A stretch of DNA of 64,000 nt from Pseudomonadota bacterium (GCA_021325135.1 JAJPHT010000026.1:56094-120093); one strand, 5' to 3'. Counted from the stretch's first letter, positions 48,801 to 56,625 are shown. Numbers and translations are program-made. Notes: a model not told the origin generated them from the sequence alone.

Positions 48801-49874
48801 AACGCGCTGCCCGAGCAGGTCTGGACCGCGTCCCCCGACGGGCGCCTGGACTACGCGAGCCAGCAGGCGTGCCGCTACTCGGGCCGCCCCGAGGAGGAGA
48901 TCGTGGGCGACGGCTGGACCTCGCTCGTCCACCCCGAGGACCTGCCCCAGGCGCTCGCGCGCTGGTCGCGCTCCCTGGAGACGGGCGAGCCCTACGAGGC
49001 CGAGCACCGCCTGCGACGCGCGGACGGCGCATGGCGCTGGCACCTCGCGCGCGCCATCGCGCGGCGCGACCCCGCGGGCCGCGTGGAGAAATGGTACGGC
49101 GCCTACGCCGACGTGCAGGACCTCAAGGACGGCGAGCTGGCCCTCAAGGAGCGCGCGGCGCAGCTCACGCGCCTCGCCGCCCAGCTGGAGCGCTCCAACC
49201 GCGAGCTGGACCAGTTCGCCTACGTGACGAGCCACGACCTCAAGGCGCCGCTGCGCGGCATCGCCAACCTCTCGCGCTGGATCGAGGAGGACCTCAAGGG
49301 CGAGGTGCCCCCGGAGGTGCGCGCCCACCTGGACCTGCTGCGCGGCCGCGTCGCCCGCATGGAAGCCCTCATCGGCGCGATCCTGGAGTATTCCCGGGTG
49401 GGCCGCACGAAGGCGGTCCCCGAGCCCGTGGACACCGGCAAGCTCGTGGAGGAGATCGTCGACCTCCTCTCGCCTCCCCAGGGGTTCCGCGTCGAGGTGG
49501 CGCCCGGCATGCCCACGCTCCCCGCGGAGCGGCTCCGCCTCCACCAGGTCTTTCTCAACCTCATCGGCAACGCCATCAAGCACCACCACCGCAAGGACTC
49601 CGGCCGCGTGCGCGTCAGCGCCGAGGACGCGGGGGACCGCTGGCTCTTCCGCGTCGAGGACGACGGGCCGGGCATCGCGCCGCGCTATCACGAGAAGGTG
49701 TTCGTCATCTTCCAGACGCTGGAGGCGCGCGACAAGGTGGAGGGCACGGGCATCGGCCTCGCCCTCGTGAAGAAGATCGTCGAAGCCGCGGGCGGCTCCA
49801 TCCGCCTCGACTCGGACGAAGGGCGCGGCGCCGCGTTCACGTTCAGCTGGCCCAAGGCCAGCCAGGGGAGCTAA
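45879..49874 (+). CDS. Soluble histidine kinase with seven PAS and one GAF domain
   Basis: 1331 residues, no membrane helix. Domain order estimated from PAS/PAC end motifs: PAS (about 25-145, ends DVTERRRAEARL), GAF (about 152-318), PAS (325-440), PAS (450-565, ends DVTARKRAEEDLR), PAS (575-692), PAS (695-813), PAS (825-952), PAS (955-1080). Then the phosphoacceptor domain with H1119 (VTSHDLKAPLRGI) and an ATPase domain with N, G1 (DDGPGI) and G2 (GTGIGLALVKK) boxes. It senses cytoplasmic cues, possibly redox or light through PAS cofactors. No Cys/His cluster identifies a cofactor. The receiver gene follows three bases later. Confidence 0.93.
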   Translation: MSAPDLRTVPVDAAGDPLAALVSPESLDALFGGLTDGVTVQSAAGLVYANDAAARAMGFASRHDLLGADGAQLASGFEIRDAFGAPVSPHDLPGRLVLAQGRPQERVLRFSRRGAGEERWAVVKASPLRDASGRALLALNVVQDVTERRRAEARLRAQHAVTSLLAEADPADDALPRALSALAEAMGWDFAALWLREGDELRCEATWRSAHAPVAAFDQATRETRLARGEGLPSRVLAEGGPEWSLDFAADARNPRAGAAREAGLHGAVAFPMRTGGRVVGVLELLGRDARAPDEPLVRALETIGGQMGLFLERAAALAATRESLARRSAILDSALDCIVTMDAGGKVVEWNAAAERALGWPREEALGRDMADLIVPPGMRERHRQGVARYLAGGEPRVLGQRLELPALRRDGSVFPAELAIVRVPGAGPPLFTGFLRDLTAQKAAEEARRDVEARLTQFYERSPVALFAATPSGRFLEANPAFAHLLGHSDVASLLARPVAAVHADPARRAEMRAVLERDGVARGFETEFTRADGARVSVSVTARAVRDAAGAVARYEGMVEDVTARKRAEEDLRLQKVLLEAQMESVLDAILVVGLDGRVLSWNRAFTEVWGIPPDLVEARDVEAWRAVALGRVKDRDAFLAGTRYYAERSGEVCRDEVELLDGRVLDRYGAPVRMPDGTLVGRIWSYRDVTQRRRQEAVLEATLEAVQDGILIVGDDGRAATRNAQLARAWGLSEDAIESMPAEGVLASLAAQTEDSAAFVAGIEAMRADARPARDEVRLKDRRVLERFGAPVRGRDGLVHGRVWTFRDITQAKESEERLRGLVAQLSAQRARLDAIVRSVPGVVWEAWGEPDAATQRIDFVSDHVERLLGYTAQEWLSTPNFWLTIVHPDDREAAAAEARAKFEGRKTAPQEFRWIAKDGRALWVQAHSTPILDGAGRPVGMRGVTLDVSDRKRAEEAIRESEARWRFLANALPEQVWTASPDGRLDYASQQACRYSGRPEEEIVGDGWTSLVHPEDLPQALARWSRSLETGEPYEAEHRLRRADGAWRWHLARAIARRDPAGRVEKWYGAYADVQDLKDGELALKERAAQLTRLAAQLERSNRELDQFAYVTSHDLKAPLRGIANLSRWIEEDLKGEVPPEVRAHLDLLRGRVARMEALIGAILEYSRVGRTKAVPEPVDTGKLVEEIVDLLSPPQGFRVEVAPGMPTLPAERLRLHQVFLNLIGNAIKHHHRKDSGRVRVSAEDAGDRWLFRVEDDGPGIAPRYHEKVFVIFQTLEARDKVEGTGIGLALVKKIVEAAGGSIRLDSDEGRGAAFTFSWPKASQGS

Positions 49875-49877
49875 GGC

Positions 49878-50321
49878 ATGCAGACCATCGGACCCACGAC
49901 CAAGGAAGACGAGCGCGAGACCAACATCCTCCTCGTGGAGGACGACGAGGTGGACGTCATGAACGTCCAGCGCGCGTTCAAGAAGAACAACATCCGCAAC
50001 CCCCTCTTCCACGCAGGGAACGGCCTCGACGCGCTCGACGCGCTGCGCAGCGGGAGGATGCCCGGCGACCGGCGCCTCGTGCTCCTGGACCTCAACATGC
50101 CCCGCATGGGCGGCATCGAGTTCCTCCGCGAGCTTCGCGCCGACCCCGAGCTTCGCCACACGCCCGTCGTCGTGCTCACCACCAGCAACGACGACCGCGA
50201 CCGCGTCGAGGCGTACAACCTCAACGTCGCGGGCTACATCCTCAAGCCCGTCACGCTCGCGAACTTCATCGAGACCATGGCCGCGCTGAACCGGTACTGG
50301 ACCATGAGCGAGCTGCCCTGA
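49878..50321 (+). CDS. Single-domain response regulator, Rcp1-like
   Basis: 147 residues. Receiver domain with acidic pocket E21-D22-D23, phosphoacceptor D71 (LLDLNMPRM), T101/T102 and K123 (LKPV). The N-terminal extension and FKKNNIRNPLFHAGNGLDAL resemble phytochrome-partner regulators. No output domain, so it probably relays phosphate between the flanking kinases or to other proteins. ATG 49878, two bases after the kinase stop region, in one operon. Confidence 0.93.
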   Translation: MQTIGPTTKEDERETNILLVEDDEVDVMNVQRAFKKNNIRNPLFHAGNGLDALDALRSGRMPGDRRLVLLDLNMPRMGGIEFLRELRADPELRHTPVVVLTTSNDDRDRVEAYNLNVAGYILKPVTLANFIETMAALNRYWTMSELP

Positions 50322-50322
50322 G

Positions 50323-52500
50323 ATGCCCCTGGACATCCTTGTCGTCGACGACGATCTCATCGACCGCATGGCGGTCCAGCGCGCGCTGCGCGCCTCGGGG
50401 CTCGACGTCGCGCTGCGCGAGGCCTCCACGCAGGCCGAGGGGCTGGAGGCGCTGCGCGCCGGGCCCGCGGCGCTGGTCTTCCTCGACTACCTGCTCCCCG
50501 ACGGCACGGGGCTGGACCTGCTCAGGGAGATCCGCGCCATGGGCGTCCAGGCCCCCGTCGTCATCCTCACCGGGCAGGGCGACGAGGCCGTCGCCGTGGA
50601 GCTGATGAAGGCCGGCGCCACCGACTACTTGCCCAAGGCCGTGGCCACGCCCGAGCGCATCGCGCAGTGCGTCCGCAACGCGCTGCGCCTCCACGCCGCG
50701 CAGAGCCAGGCCGAGCAGGCGCTGCGCGCCCGCGAGCGCGCGCTCGCGCTGGAGCAGGCCGCCCGGGAGGAGGCCGAGGACGCGCAGCAGCGGCTGGCGT
50801 TCCTCGTGGACGCCAGCGCGCGCATCGCCGAGTCGCTGGACCCCGTGGCCATCGTGGAGCGCGTGGTCGCCCTCGCCGTGCCCTTCGTCGCCGACTGGTG
50901 TTGGGTCGACCGCCAGGAGCCCGACGGCGCCTTCCTGCGCGTCGCCATCGCCCACGCCGACCCCGAGGACAAGGACCTCGCGCGCTCGCTGAAGCGCCGC
51001 TACGAGGCCGTCCCCGAGGCGCCCCATGGGGCGAGCATGGCCATGGCGACGCGCCGCAGCGAGGTCCTCTCCGAGGTCCCCGACTGGGTGCTCGTCTCCG
51101 CCGCCCGCGACGCCGAGCACCTCGACGCGCTGCGCCGCATCGGCATCCGCAGCGCCATGGTCGTGCCCCTCGTCGCCCGCAGCGGCACGCTGGGGGCCAT
51201 CACCTTCCTCGCCTGCGCCGGCCGGCGCCCCTACGACGACGCGGACCTCGCCTTCGCCGAGGAGCTGGCGCGCCGCGTCGCGCAGGGGCTGGAGAACGGC
51301 CGCCTCTACCAGCAGGCCCTCGCCGCGGAGGAGGGGCTCCGGCGCCAGCTGGAGTTCACGACCGCGGTCGCCAACAGCCTCGCGGAGGGCGTCGTGGCCC
51401 TGGACGCCTCGGGCGTCGTCACGTTCGCCAACCCCGCGGCCGTGGCGCTCCTGGGCTCCCCCGTGGGCGCGCCGGTGGACCGCGTGCTCCTGCCCGCCGA
51501 GGGGGCCTCCGCGAGGGACCACGTCGCGCTGCGCCGCGCGCTGGCCGAGGGGCGCGCGGCCCGCTTCGACCGGGCGACCTTCGGGCGCCCCGGCGGCGAG
51601 CGGCTGGAGATCTCGCTGGCCGTCTCGCCCATCCTGGAGAAGGGCGCGCCGCGGGGCGCCGTGCTGGCGTTCCACGACATCGCCGGCCGCCTGCGCGCGG
51701 AGGAGGAGCTGGAGGCGTCGCGCCTGGCGCTCGCGCAGAGCGAGAAGCTCAGCGCGCTGGGCACGCTGGTCTCCGGCGTCGCGCACGAGCTTCGCACGCC
51801 CCTCACGTACCTCTCCAACAACATCTTCCTCCTCCACCGGCGCCTGGAATTGGCCGCGGCGCAGGACGAGTCGCTTCGCCCGCTCATGGACGAGATCGCC
51901 CACCACAGCGGCGCCGCCATGGAGGGCGTCGAGCGCATCAACGCCCTGGTGAAGGACCTGCGCCCCTTCGCCAAGGGGGAGATGGGGCGGCGCCACCTGG
52001 ACGGGCTGGAGGGCATCGTCGCGGGCGCGGTGGAGCTCTACCGCGCGACGTCCCGCGGGCAAGTGGAGGTCGTCGCGCGCTTCGACCCCACGGGCCCCGT
52101 GCTCGTGGACAAGGGGCAGGTGCAGCGCGTCATCATCAACCTCCTCGTGAACGCCGCCGAGGCGATGCCCGCGGGCGGCACGGTCCACGTCACGACGCGG
52201 TGCGTGCCCGCGGGCGCGGAGGTGGAGGTCGCGGACGACGGCCCCGGCATCCCGCCCGAGGTGCAGGGGCGGATCTTCGACCCGTTCTTCACCACCAAGG
52301 CCGAAGGCACGGGGCTGGGCCTCGCCATCACGCGCCGCATCGTGGAGGCCCACGGCGGCAGCATCCGCTTCGAGACCGCGCCAGGCAAGGGCACGACCTT
52401 CGTCGTCCGGCTCCCCCACGCCCGCCAGATCGCCGTGCAGGCGGACGAGACGGGCGCAGCCCTCGGCCTACCTCCCCCTGCGGTGGGCGATGGAAGTTGA
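50323..52500 (+). CDS. Hybrid kinase: receiver-GAF-PAS-HisKA-HATPase
   Basis: 725 residues. Receiver at the N-terminus (D55, K105), coiled coil (about 120-160), GAF (165-330), PAS (345-455), phosphoacceptor domain with H488 (GVAHELRTPLTYL), and ATPase domain with N box near 605 and G2 box GTGLGLAI near 661. The N-terminal receiver suggests the kinase is itself controlled by phosphorylation, perhaps from the upstream kinase. It starts one base after the response regulator stop. Confidence 0.93.
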   Translation: MPLDILVVDDDLIDRMAVQRALRASGLDVALREASTQAEGLEALRAGPAALVFLDYLLPDGTGLDLLREIRAMGVQAPVVILTGQGDEAVAVELMKAGATDYLPKAVATPERIAQCVRNALRLHAAQSQAEQALRARERALALEQAAREEAEDAQQRLAFLVDASARIAESLDPVAIVERVVALAVPFVADWCWVDRQEPDGAFLRVAIAHADPEDKDLARSLKRRYEAVPEAPHGASMAMATRRSEVLSEVPDWVLVSAARDAEHLDALRRIGIRSAMVVPLVARSGTLGAITFLACAGRRPYDDADLAFAEELARRVAQGLENGRLYQQALAAEEGLRRQLEFTTAVANSLAEGVVALDASGVVTFANPAAVALLGSPVGAPVDRVLLPAEGASARDHVALRRALAEGRAARFDRATFGRPGGERLEISLAVSPILEKGAPRGAVLAFHDIAGRLRAEEELEASRLALAQSEKLSALGTLVSGVAHELRTPLTYLSNNIFLLHRRLELAAAQDESLRPLMDEIAHHSGAAMEGVERINALVKDLRPFAKGEMGRRHLDGLEGIVAGAVELYRATSRGQVEVVARFDPTGPVLVDKGQVQRVIINLLVNAAEAMPAGGTVHVTTRCVPAGAEVEVADDGPGIPPEVQGRIFDPFFTTKAEGTGLGLAITRRIVEAHGGSIRFETAPGKGTTFVVRLPHARQIAVQADETGAALGLPPPAVGDGS

Positions 52501-52526
52501 AGCCACCTTTCCGCGTGGTCCGGGCC

Positions 52527-52646
52527 ATGACCCACGCCTTCCTCGCGGCCGGCCTCCTGCTGCCCGCCCACGGCACCTGCCCCCACTGCGGCCTGCTCCG
52601 CTGCCCCTGCGCGACGCTGGGACTGGAGCGCGCGGGGCACGCCTGA
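52527..52646 (+). CDS. 39-residue zinc-binding micro-protein
   Basis: Begins MTHAFLAAGLLLPAHGTC and ends with a compact CPHCGLLRCPC knuckle (C18, C21, C26, C28) and a short tail. The four cysteines could bind one zinc. It lies 26 bases after the hybrid kinase and may be its last operon gene. Small size makes the call tentative. Confidence 0.4.
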   Translation: MTHAFLAAGLLLPAHGTCPHCGLLRCPCATLGLERAGHA

Positions 52647-52649
52647 AGC

Positions 52650-52676
52650 GGGGGTTCGGGGGCGGCGAAGCGCGGC
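52650..52676. repeat. Degenerate half-unit of the palindromic repeat family
   Basis: GGGGGTTCGGGGGCGGCGAA matches the left arm of the other copies but the C-rich return strand is lost. It follows the stop of the micro-protein directly. Confidence 0.55.
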
Positions 52677-52690
52677 CGGACGACGCCTCT

Positions 52691-53281
52691 CTAGGCCTTC
52701 AGCAGGTGCCCCATGAGGTCGCGCTTGGTGGCGAGGTAGAAGCGGTTGATGTCGTTCTCGCCCACCTGGTGCGCAAGGCGCTCCGTGACGGCGACGCCGT
52801 GGGACTCCAGCGCCGCGACCTTGGCGGGGTTGTTGGTCATGAGGCGCACGCTCTGCACGCCCAGCGCGCGCAGGATCGCCGCCGCCTCGTCGTAGGTGCG
52901 CGCGTCGGCGGGGAGGCCCAGCTTGACGTTGGCCTCCAGCGTGTTCGCGCCGCGGTCCTGCTCGTGGTACGCGCGGACCTTGTTGAACAGGCCCACGCCG
53001 CGCCCCTCCTGCTGGAGGTAGACGACGACGCCGCGCCCCTCGGCTTCCAGGGCCTCCAGGGCCTTGGCCAGCTGGGGGCCGCAGTCGCACCGCTCGCTGC
53101 CCAGCACGTCGCCGGTGAGGCAGGAGGAGTGGACGCGGGCGAGGACGTCGGCGCCGCGGACGTCGCCCTTGACGATGGCCAGGTGCTCCGCCCCCGAAGG
53201 GAAGCGGAAGGCGACCGCCTCGAAGCGGCCGAACCGCGTGGGAAGCTGCGCGGCCGGCGTCCGCACCGGGGACTCGCTCAC
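52691..53281 (-). CDS. ribA: GTP cyclohydrolase II
   Basis: Opens the imidazole ring of GTP at the start of riboflavin synthesis. The 196-residue protein has the zinc cysteines C54, C65 and C67 (SSCLTGDVLGSERCDCG), QEGRGVGL near 91-98 and the closing NPAKVAAL segment. This is the bacterial-type enzyme, not the archaeal GTP cyclohydrolase III. GTG 53281 is 25.5 bases after an ATAT box and gives a natural N-terminus; the longer frame upstream would start inside the promoter. Divergent from an FMN-enzyme gene. Confidence 0.92.
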   Translation of the reverse strand: MSESPVRTPAAQLPTRFGRFEAVAFRFPSGAEHLAIVKGDVRGADVLARVHSSCLTGDVLGSERCDCGPQLAKALEALEAEGRGVVVYLQQEGRGVGLFNKVRAYHEQDRGANTLEANVKLGLPADARTYDEAAAILRALGVQSVRLMTNNPAKVAALESHGVAVTERLAHQVGENDINRFYLATKRDLMGHLLKA

Positions 53282-53303
53282 GGGTTGGGCGAGGGTCGAC
53301 CCG

Positions 53304-53310
53304 GATATGA
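53304..53310 (-). promoter_or_regulatory. TATA box, leaderless ribA
   Basis: CATATC on the minus strand, centred about 25.5 bases before GTG 53281. The adjacent spacer repeats TTCCCTTA/CTTCCCA around CGATCG, which could be an operator. Confidence 0.55.
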
Positions 53311-53395
53311 AGGTTCCCTTACGATCGACCTTCCCACTCACGAATTGGTAAGTTGATTCCCAGGGGGGAAGCCTATAGCACATCCCCACCTTCCC

Positions 53396-54715
53396 ATGCG
53401 CGTGTCCCTCCTGGCGAGCCCCCTTCGCCTCGGCGCGCGGGAGGCCAAGAACCGCCTCTACCGCGCCCCCGTGCTGGAGGTCGCCGGGAACGGGCCCGAC
53501 GCCGCGCGCATCCTCCGCCGCGAATTGGAGCCCAGCGCCGCCTCCGGGTGCGGCCTCGTCTTCCAGGGCGCGTGCCTCGTCACGCCCGAAGGGGGCCGCA
53601 GCGCGCCGGGGCTCTCCCGGGTCCACGACCGCGCGTTCGTCCTCTCGCTGCGCCCCGCGGTGGAGGCGGTGAAGGCCCACGGCGCCCTGCTCCTCATGCA
53701 ACTGGGCCACGGCGGGCTCCAGACCATGGAGCTGTGGCACCACGCCTACCGCCAGGAGCATCCGGACCTCGCGACGCTGGCCGTGAGCGAGCCCCCCTGG
53801 TGGATGAAGGCGCTCTCGCCTCTCCTCGACCTCTCGCGCGTGCGGGTGATGACGGACGACGAGCTTCGCGCGCTGGCCGAGGCGTTCGGCGCGGCGGCGT
53901 CCCACGCGGCGGAGGCGGGCTACGACGGCGTGCATCTTGCCGGCGCCAACGGCAGCGTCTTCCAGCAGTGCTGGAGCCCCGTGTTCAACAAACGGACGGA
54001 CGCCTTCGGCGGGCCCACGCTGCGCGACCGCTCCACGTTCTTCCGCCTGGTGGTGGAGGCCATCCGCCGGCGCACGCCGCGGGATTTCCTCCTCACGACG
54101 AAGGTGCCCGCCGAGACGGAGGCGCCCTTCTTCGTGCGCGATGCGCTCAGCCTCGACGAGGGCGCGCAGATCGCGCGCATCGCGCAGGACGCGGGCGTCG
54201 ACGCCGTGGCGCCCGTGCGCGTGGGCGTGACGCGCGACCAGGCCACCGCAAGGGGCGCGTTTCCCGAGATCGCGTGGAGCGACCCGCGCTGGCAGAAGGG
54301 GTACGACGCCGCGTTCGGCCGCGCGAGGAAGCACGCGGTCAAGGCCGCGAACCGCGTCGCGGCGAAGGCGATCCCCTTCGAGCCCGCGTGGAACGCCGCC
54401 TTCTGCCGTGCCGTGAAGCGCGAGGTCTCCATCCCCGTGCTCTGCGAGGGGGGCCTCCGCGAGAAGGCCGAGATGGAGCGCCTGCTGGGGAGCGGCGCCT
54501 GCGACATGGTGGGGATGGCGCGCCCCTTCTACGCGGAGCCGCGCCTCGCGTGGCGCCTGCTGCACGAAGACGAGGACGCGCGCCTCCTCTGCGAGTCGTG
54601 CAACAACTGCACGATCCCCCAGGTCACCGGAGCGCCGGGCGTGTGCCGCACGCCGGAGATCCTGGCGAAGCGCGGAGAGATGATGAAGCGCGGGGCCTAC
54701 GGGCCCCGCGAGTGA
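53396..54715 (+). CDS. Old-yellow-enzyme family oxidoreductase with 4Fe-4S site
   Basis: 439 residues. The N-terminal TIM barrel binds FMN (LMQLGHGGLQ near 100-109, AGYDGVHLAGANGSVFQQCW near 178-197). Cysteines near 399, 402, 405 and 417 (CESCNNCTIPQVTGAPGVC) match the 4Fe-4S site of dienoyl-CoA reductase-like members. The NAD(P)-binding third domain of the full-length dienoyl reductases is missing, so another electron donor is needed. The opposite gene makes the flavin precursor. A CTATAG box is at 53373-53378. Confidence 0.88.
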   Translation: MRVSLLASPLRLGAREAKNRLYRAPVLEVAGNGPDAARILRRELEPSAASGCGLVFQGACLVTPEGGRSAPGLSRVHDRAFVLSLRPAVEAVKAHGALLLMQLGHGGLQTMELWHHAYRQEHPDLATLAVSEPPWWMKALSPLLDLSRVRVMTDDELRALAEAFGAAASHAAEAGYDGVHLAGANGSVFQQCWSPVFNKRTDAFGGPTLRDRSTFFRLVVEAIRRRTPRDFLLTTKVPAETEAPFFVRDALSLDEGAQIARIAQDAGVDAVAPVRVGVTRDQATARGAFPEIAWSDPRWQKGYDAAFGRARKHAVKAANRVAAKAIPFEPAWNAAFCRAVKREVSIPVLCEGGLREKAEMERLLGSGACDMVGMARPFYAEPRLAWRLLHEDEDARLLCESCNNCTIPQVTGAPGVCRTPEILAKRGEMMKRGAYGPRE

Positions 54716-54724
54716 GCCCGCGGC

Positions 54725-55228
54725 TCAGAACGTGACGTGGCAGATGCCGCTGCTGCAGACCGCCGTGGGCTCGACGTAGCCCGAGGGCACGCCCACGGTG
54801 GTGGGGCCCGAGGTGATGACCGGCTCGATGGCCGTGACGCACTCCGTGCCCACGACGCAGACCTGCTTGCTCACGAGGCCGCCGTATCCGACGGGGACCT
54901 GCTGCGAGCCGCCGTTGAGGGAGACGCACGCGTTGGTGAGCGCGTCGGGGTTGTAGTCGAAGCACGTGCTGACGGGGCCGACGGGGGGAACCGTGGCCTT
55001 CCCGATGGTGACGCTCCGGACCGTCGTGCACCAGCTGCCGTCGATGCTGCACTTCTCCACCGTGTAGGTCGTGCTGCCGTCGGGGTTCGAGCGCTCGTCG
55101 ATGGTCGGGATGAGGGGCGTGTCGCACGCGTTGCCCAGCGAGCCGCACGGGTCGGCCGCGGAGGCGGCGGGGACAATCGCCAGCATCGCCGAGGCGACGA
55201 GGAGGGTGGCCAGAAGGATCTTGGTCAT
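54725..55228 (-). CDS. Secreted ten-cysteine protein, array member 1
   Basis: 167 residues from ATG 55228. Signal peptide 1-24 (AASAAD), then five cysteine pairs: C-x7-C, C-x6-C, C-x11-C (CFDYNPDALTNAC), C-x5-C (CVVGTEC) and C-x4-C (CSSGIC). The C-terminal block TSGPTTVGVPSGYVEPTAVC with HVTF is shared with members 2 and 3. An extracellular disulphide-rich protein of unknown role. Leader hairpin and upstream block are shared with the other three genes, which stand head to tail with their own leaders. Confidence 0.8.
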   Translation of the reverse strand: MTKILLATLLVASAMLAIVPAASAADPCGSLGNACDTPLIPTIDERSNPDGSTTYTVEKCSIDGSWCTTVRSVTIGKATVPPVGPVSTCFDYNPDALTNACVSLNGGSQQVPVGYGGLVSKQVCVVGTECVTAIEPVITSGPTTVGVPSGYVEPTAVCSSGICHVTF

Positions 55229-55243
55229 GGTTGGAAGCCTCTT

Positions 55244-55256
55244 GCCCTTGTCGGGC
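55244..55256 (-). promoter_or_regulatory. Conserved leader hairpin, array member 1
   Basis: GCCC-GACAA-GGGC on the minus strand, followed by AAGAGGCTTCC and the ATG. The GAGG inside that block acts as the ribosome site. Same arrangement in all four array genes. Confidence 0.65.
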
Positions 55257-55290
55257 GAGGCCGCGATGTCGCCCCGAGGGGATGACTTCA

Positions 55291-55307
55291 GGGGATCAAC
55301 TGCTTGC
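55291..55307 (-). promoter_or_regulatory. Conserved upstream block, array member 1
   Basis: Minus strand GCAAGCAGTTGATCCCC, a variant of the CGAAAGCGGTTGATCCC block found before the other array genes, about 65 bases before the start codon. Confidence 0.5.
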
Positions 55308-55358
55308 AGGAAAGGAGGGCCTGCCGCCGGGCGTTGCGCGGCGGCAGGCCCGGCGCGC

Positions 55359-55859
55359 TCAGAAGCTCACGTGGCAGAGGCTGCTGCTGCACACGGCGGT
55401 GGGCTCGACGTAGCCCGAGGGCGCGGGGACCGTGGTCGGGCCGCCGGTCACGACGGGCGTGGGCACGGTCTCGCACACGGGGCCCACGACGCAGACGGTG
55501 GTGCTGGAGAGGGGGCCGAGGCCCACGGGCGCGGAGACCGAGCCGCCCGTCGTCTGCACGCAGGCGTTGGTGAGCGCCGAGGGGTTGTACGCGAAGCAGG
55601 TGGAGGGCACGGCGGGGACGTTGATGGAGTCGTCCTGGCAGCCGCCCTGGAAGTTGCACGTCTCCAGCGTCACGGTCTCGCCGCCGTTCGCGTTGGGCGA
55701 TTCGTGGATGCCGTTGGGGACGAGGTACGCCTCGCACACGCCGTCCTGGATGGCGTTGCACACCGCGGGGGGCAGGTGGGGGGAGAGAGCCGCCGCGGAG
55801 GGCGCCAGCGCGAGGAGCAGGGACGCGAGAAGGAGCGCAGGGGGAGCGAGCTTGGTCAT
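55359..55859 (-). CDS. Secreted ten-cysteine protein, array member 2
   Basis: 166 residues from ATG 55859. Signal peptide 1-24, then five cysteine pairs spaced as in member 1 (first pair C-x7-C; third pair CFAYNPSALTNAC; last pair CSSSLC). The mature N-terminus is unlike member 1, whereas the C-terminal PTTVPAPSGYVEPTAVC block is near identical, so the family diverges at its N-terminal part. No catalytic motif. Leader hairpin at 55874-55886. Confidence 0.8.
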   Translation of the reverse strand: MTKLAPPALLLASLLLALAPSAAALSPHLPPAVCNAIQDGVCEAYLVPNGIHESPNANGGETVTLETCNFQGGCQDDSINVPAVPSTCFAYNPSALTNACVQTTGGSVSAPVGLGPLSSTTVCVVGPVCETVPTPVVTGGPTTVPAPSGYVEPTAVCSSSLCHVSF

Positions 55860-55873
55860 GGTGGAAGCCTCTT

Positions 55874-55886
55874 GCCCGGATCGGGC
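55874..55886 (-). promoter_or_regulatory. Conserved leader hairpin, array member 2
   Basis: GCCCG-ATC-CGGGC on the minus strand, followed by AAGAGGCTTCCACC and the ATG. Confidence 0.65.
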
Positions 55887-55920
55887 GAGCAGAGAAGCCC
55901 GGTCCGGGAGATGGCTTCTG

Positions 55921-55937
55921 GGGATCGAACGCTTTCG
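55921..55937 (-). promoter_or_regulatory. Conserved upstream block, array member 2
   Basis: Minus strand GCGAAAGCGTTCGATCCC, close to the block before members 3 and 4. Confidence 0.5.
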
Positions 55938-55988
55938 CAGGAGACCAGAAAAGAAGCGCCTTGCCGCGAGGCGGCGCTGCGGCGCAGC

Positions 55989-56029
55989 AAAAAAAATGAG
56001 GTTCCAGGAGGCGAGCCCCCTGGAACCTC
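55989..56029 (-). terminator. Terminator after array member 3, repeat-like hairpin
   Basis: GAGGTTCCAGG (55998-56008) pairs with CCTGGAACCTC (56019-56029) around a GAGGCGAGCC-type loop; eight T residues follow on the minus strand (55989-55996). The arm and loop resemble a shortened form of the palindromic repeat family. Confidence 0.75.
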
Positions 56030-56045
56030 CTCTTCTGCGGTGGCC

Positions 56046-56534
56046 TCAGAACGTCACGTGGCAGACGCCGCTGCTGCAGACGGCCGTCGGCTCGACGTAG
56101 CCGGAGGGGAGGGGGACGTAGGTGGGGCCCGAGGTGATGACGGGCTCGATGGCCGTGACGCACTCGGTGCCGACGACGCAGACGGGCTTGCTCACGAGGC
56201 CGCCGTAGCCCACGGGGACCGCGACGGAGCTGCCCGTGGTCTGGACGCACGCGTTGGTCAGCGCGTCGGGGTTGTACGGGATGCAGGTGCCGTCGGGGAC
56301 GGGCACGGGCGGGTTCACGGTGCGGGTGTTGGTGCGGCACCAGCCGTCGACGTTGCACGTGTCGAAGGTGATGGTGTAGCTGCCGTCGGCGTTCTTCTGC
56401 GCGCCCATGTTGCCGGGGAAGACGTAGATGGTGCAGAGCTTGCTTTCGACGTCGCAGGTGTCGGCGGAGGCGGCGGGGACGAGCGCCGTCAGCGCCATGG
56501 CGACGAGCAGCGCGGCGGGGATCAGCTTGTGCAT
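56046..56534 (-). CDS. Secreted ten-cysteine protein, array member 3
   Basis: 162 residues from ATG 56534. Signal peptide 1-23 (AASAD), then five cysteine pairs (C-x6-C, C-x5-C, CIPYNPDALTNAC, CVVGTEC, CSSGVC). Shares the segment VPVGYGGLVSKPVCVVGTEC with member 1 almost exactly, so members 1 and 3 are the closest pair. The open frame extends upstream through the leader, but the signal peptide fixes the start. Confidence 0.8.
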   Translation of the reverse strand: MHKLIPAALLVAMALTALVPAASADTCDVESKLCTIYVFPGNMGAQKNADGSYTITFDTCNVDGWCRTNTRTVNPPVPVPDGTCIPYNPDALTNACVQTTGSSVAVPVGYGGLVSKPVCVVGTECVTAIEPVITSGPTYVPLPSGYVEPTAVCSSGVCHVTF

Positions 56535-56542
56535 GTTGGAAG

Positions 56543-56569
56543 CCTCTTGCCCGGAGACCGGGCAAGAGG
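56543..56569 (-). promoter_or_regulatory. Conserved leader hairpin, array member 3 (extended)
   Basis: A perfect 12-bp stem, CCTCTTGCCCGG with CCGGGCAAGAGG, loop AGA. In this copy the stem includes the ribosome-site bases AGAGG, so folding would hide the site. Confidence 0.7.
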
Positions 56570-56598
56570 CCCAACCGAGGGGCTGGAGATGTCCTCTA

Positions 56599-56615
56599 GG
56601 GATCAACCGCTTTCG
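56599..56615 (-). promoter_or_regulatory. Conserved upstream block, array member 3
   Basis: Minus strand CGAAAGCGGTTGATCCC, identical over 17 bases to the block before member 4. Confidence 0.6.
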
Positions 56616-56625
56616 GGGGCGATCC

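Noticed and set aside
47298..50429. 1043-residue minus-strand frame under the kinase operon
   Set aside because: Antisense shadow of the PAS kinase and receiver genes; composition is repeats of Val/Ala/Arg/His without domains.
52691..53400. FMN riboswitch before ribA
   Set aside because: The mRNA appears leaderless (TATA box 25.5 bases before the start), leaving no room for a riboswitch, and no conserved core was seen.
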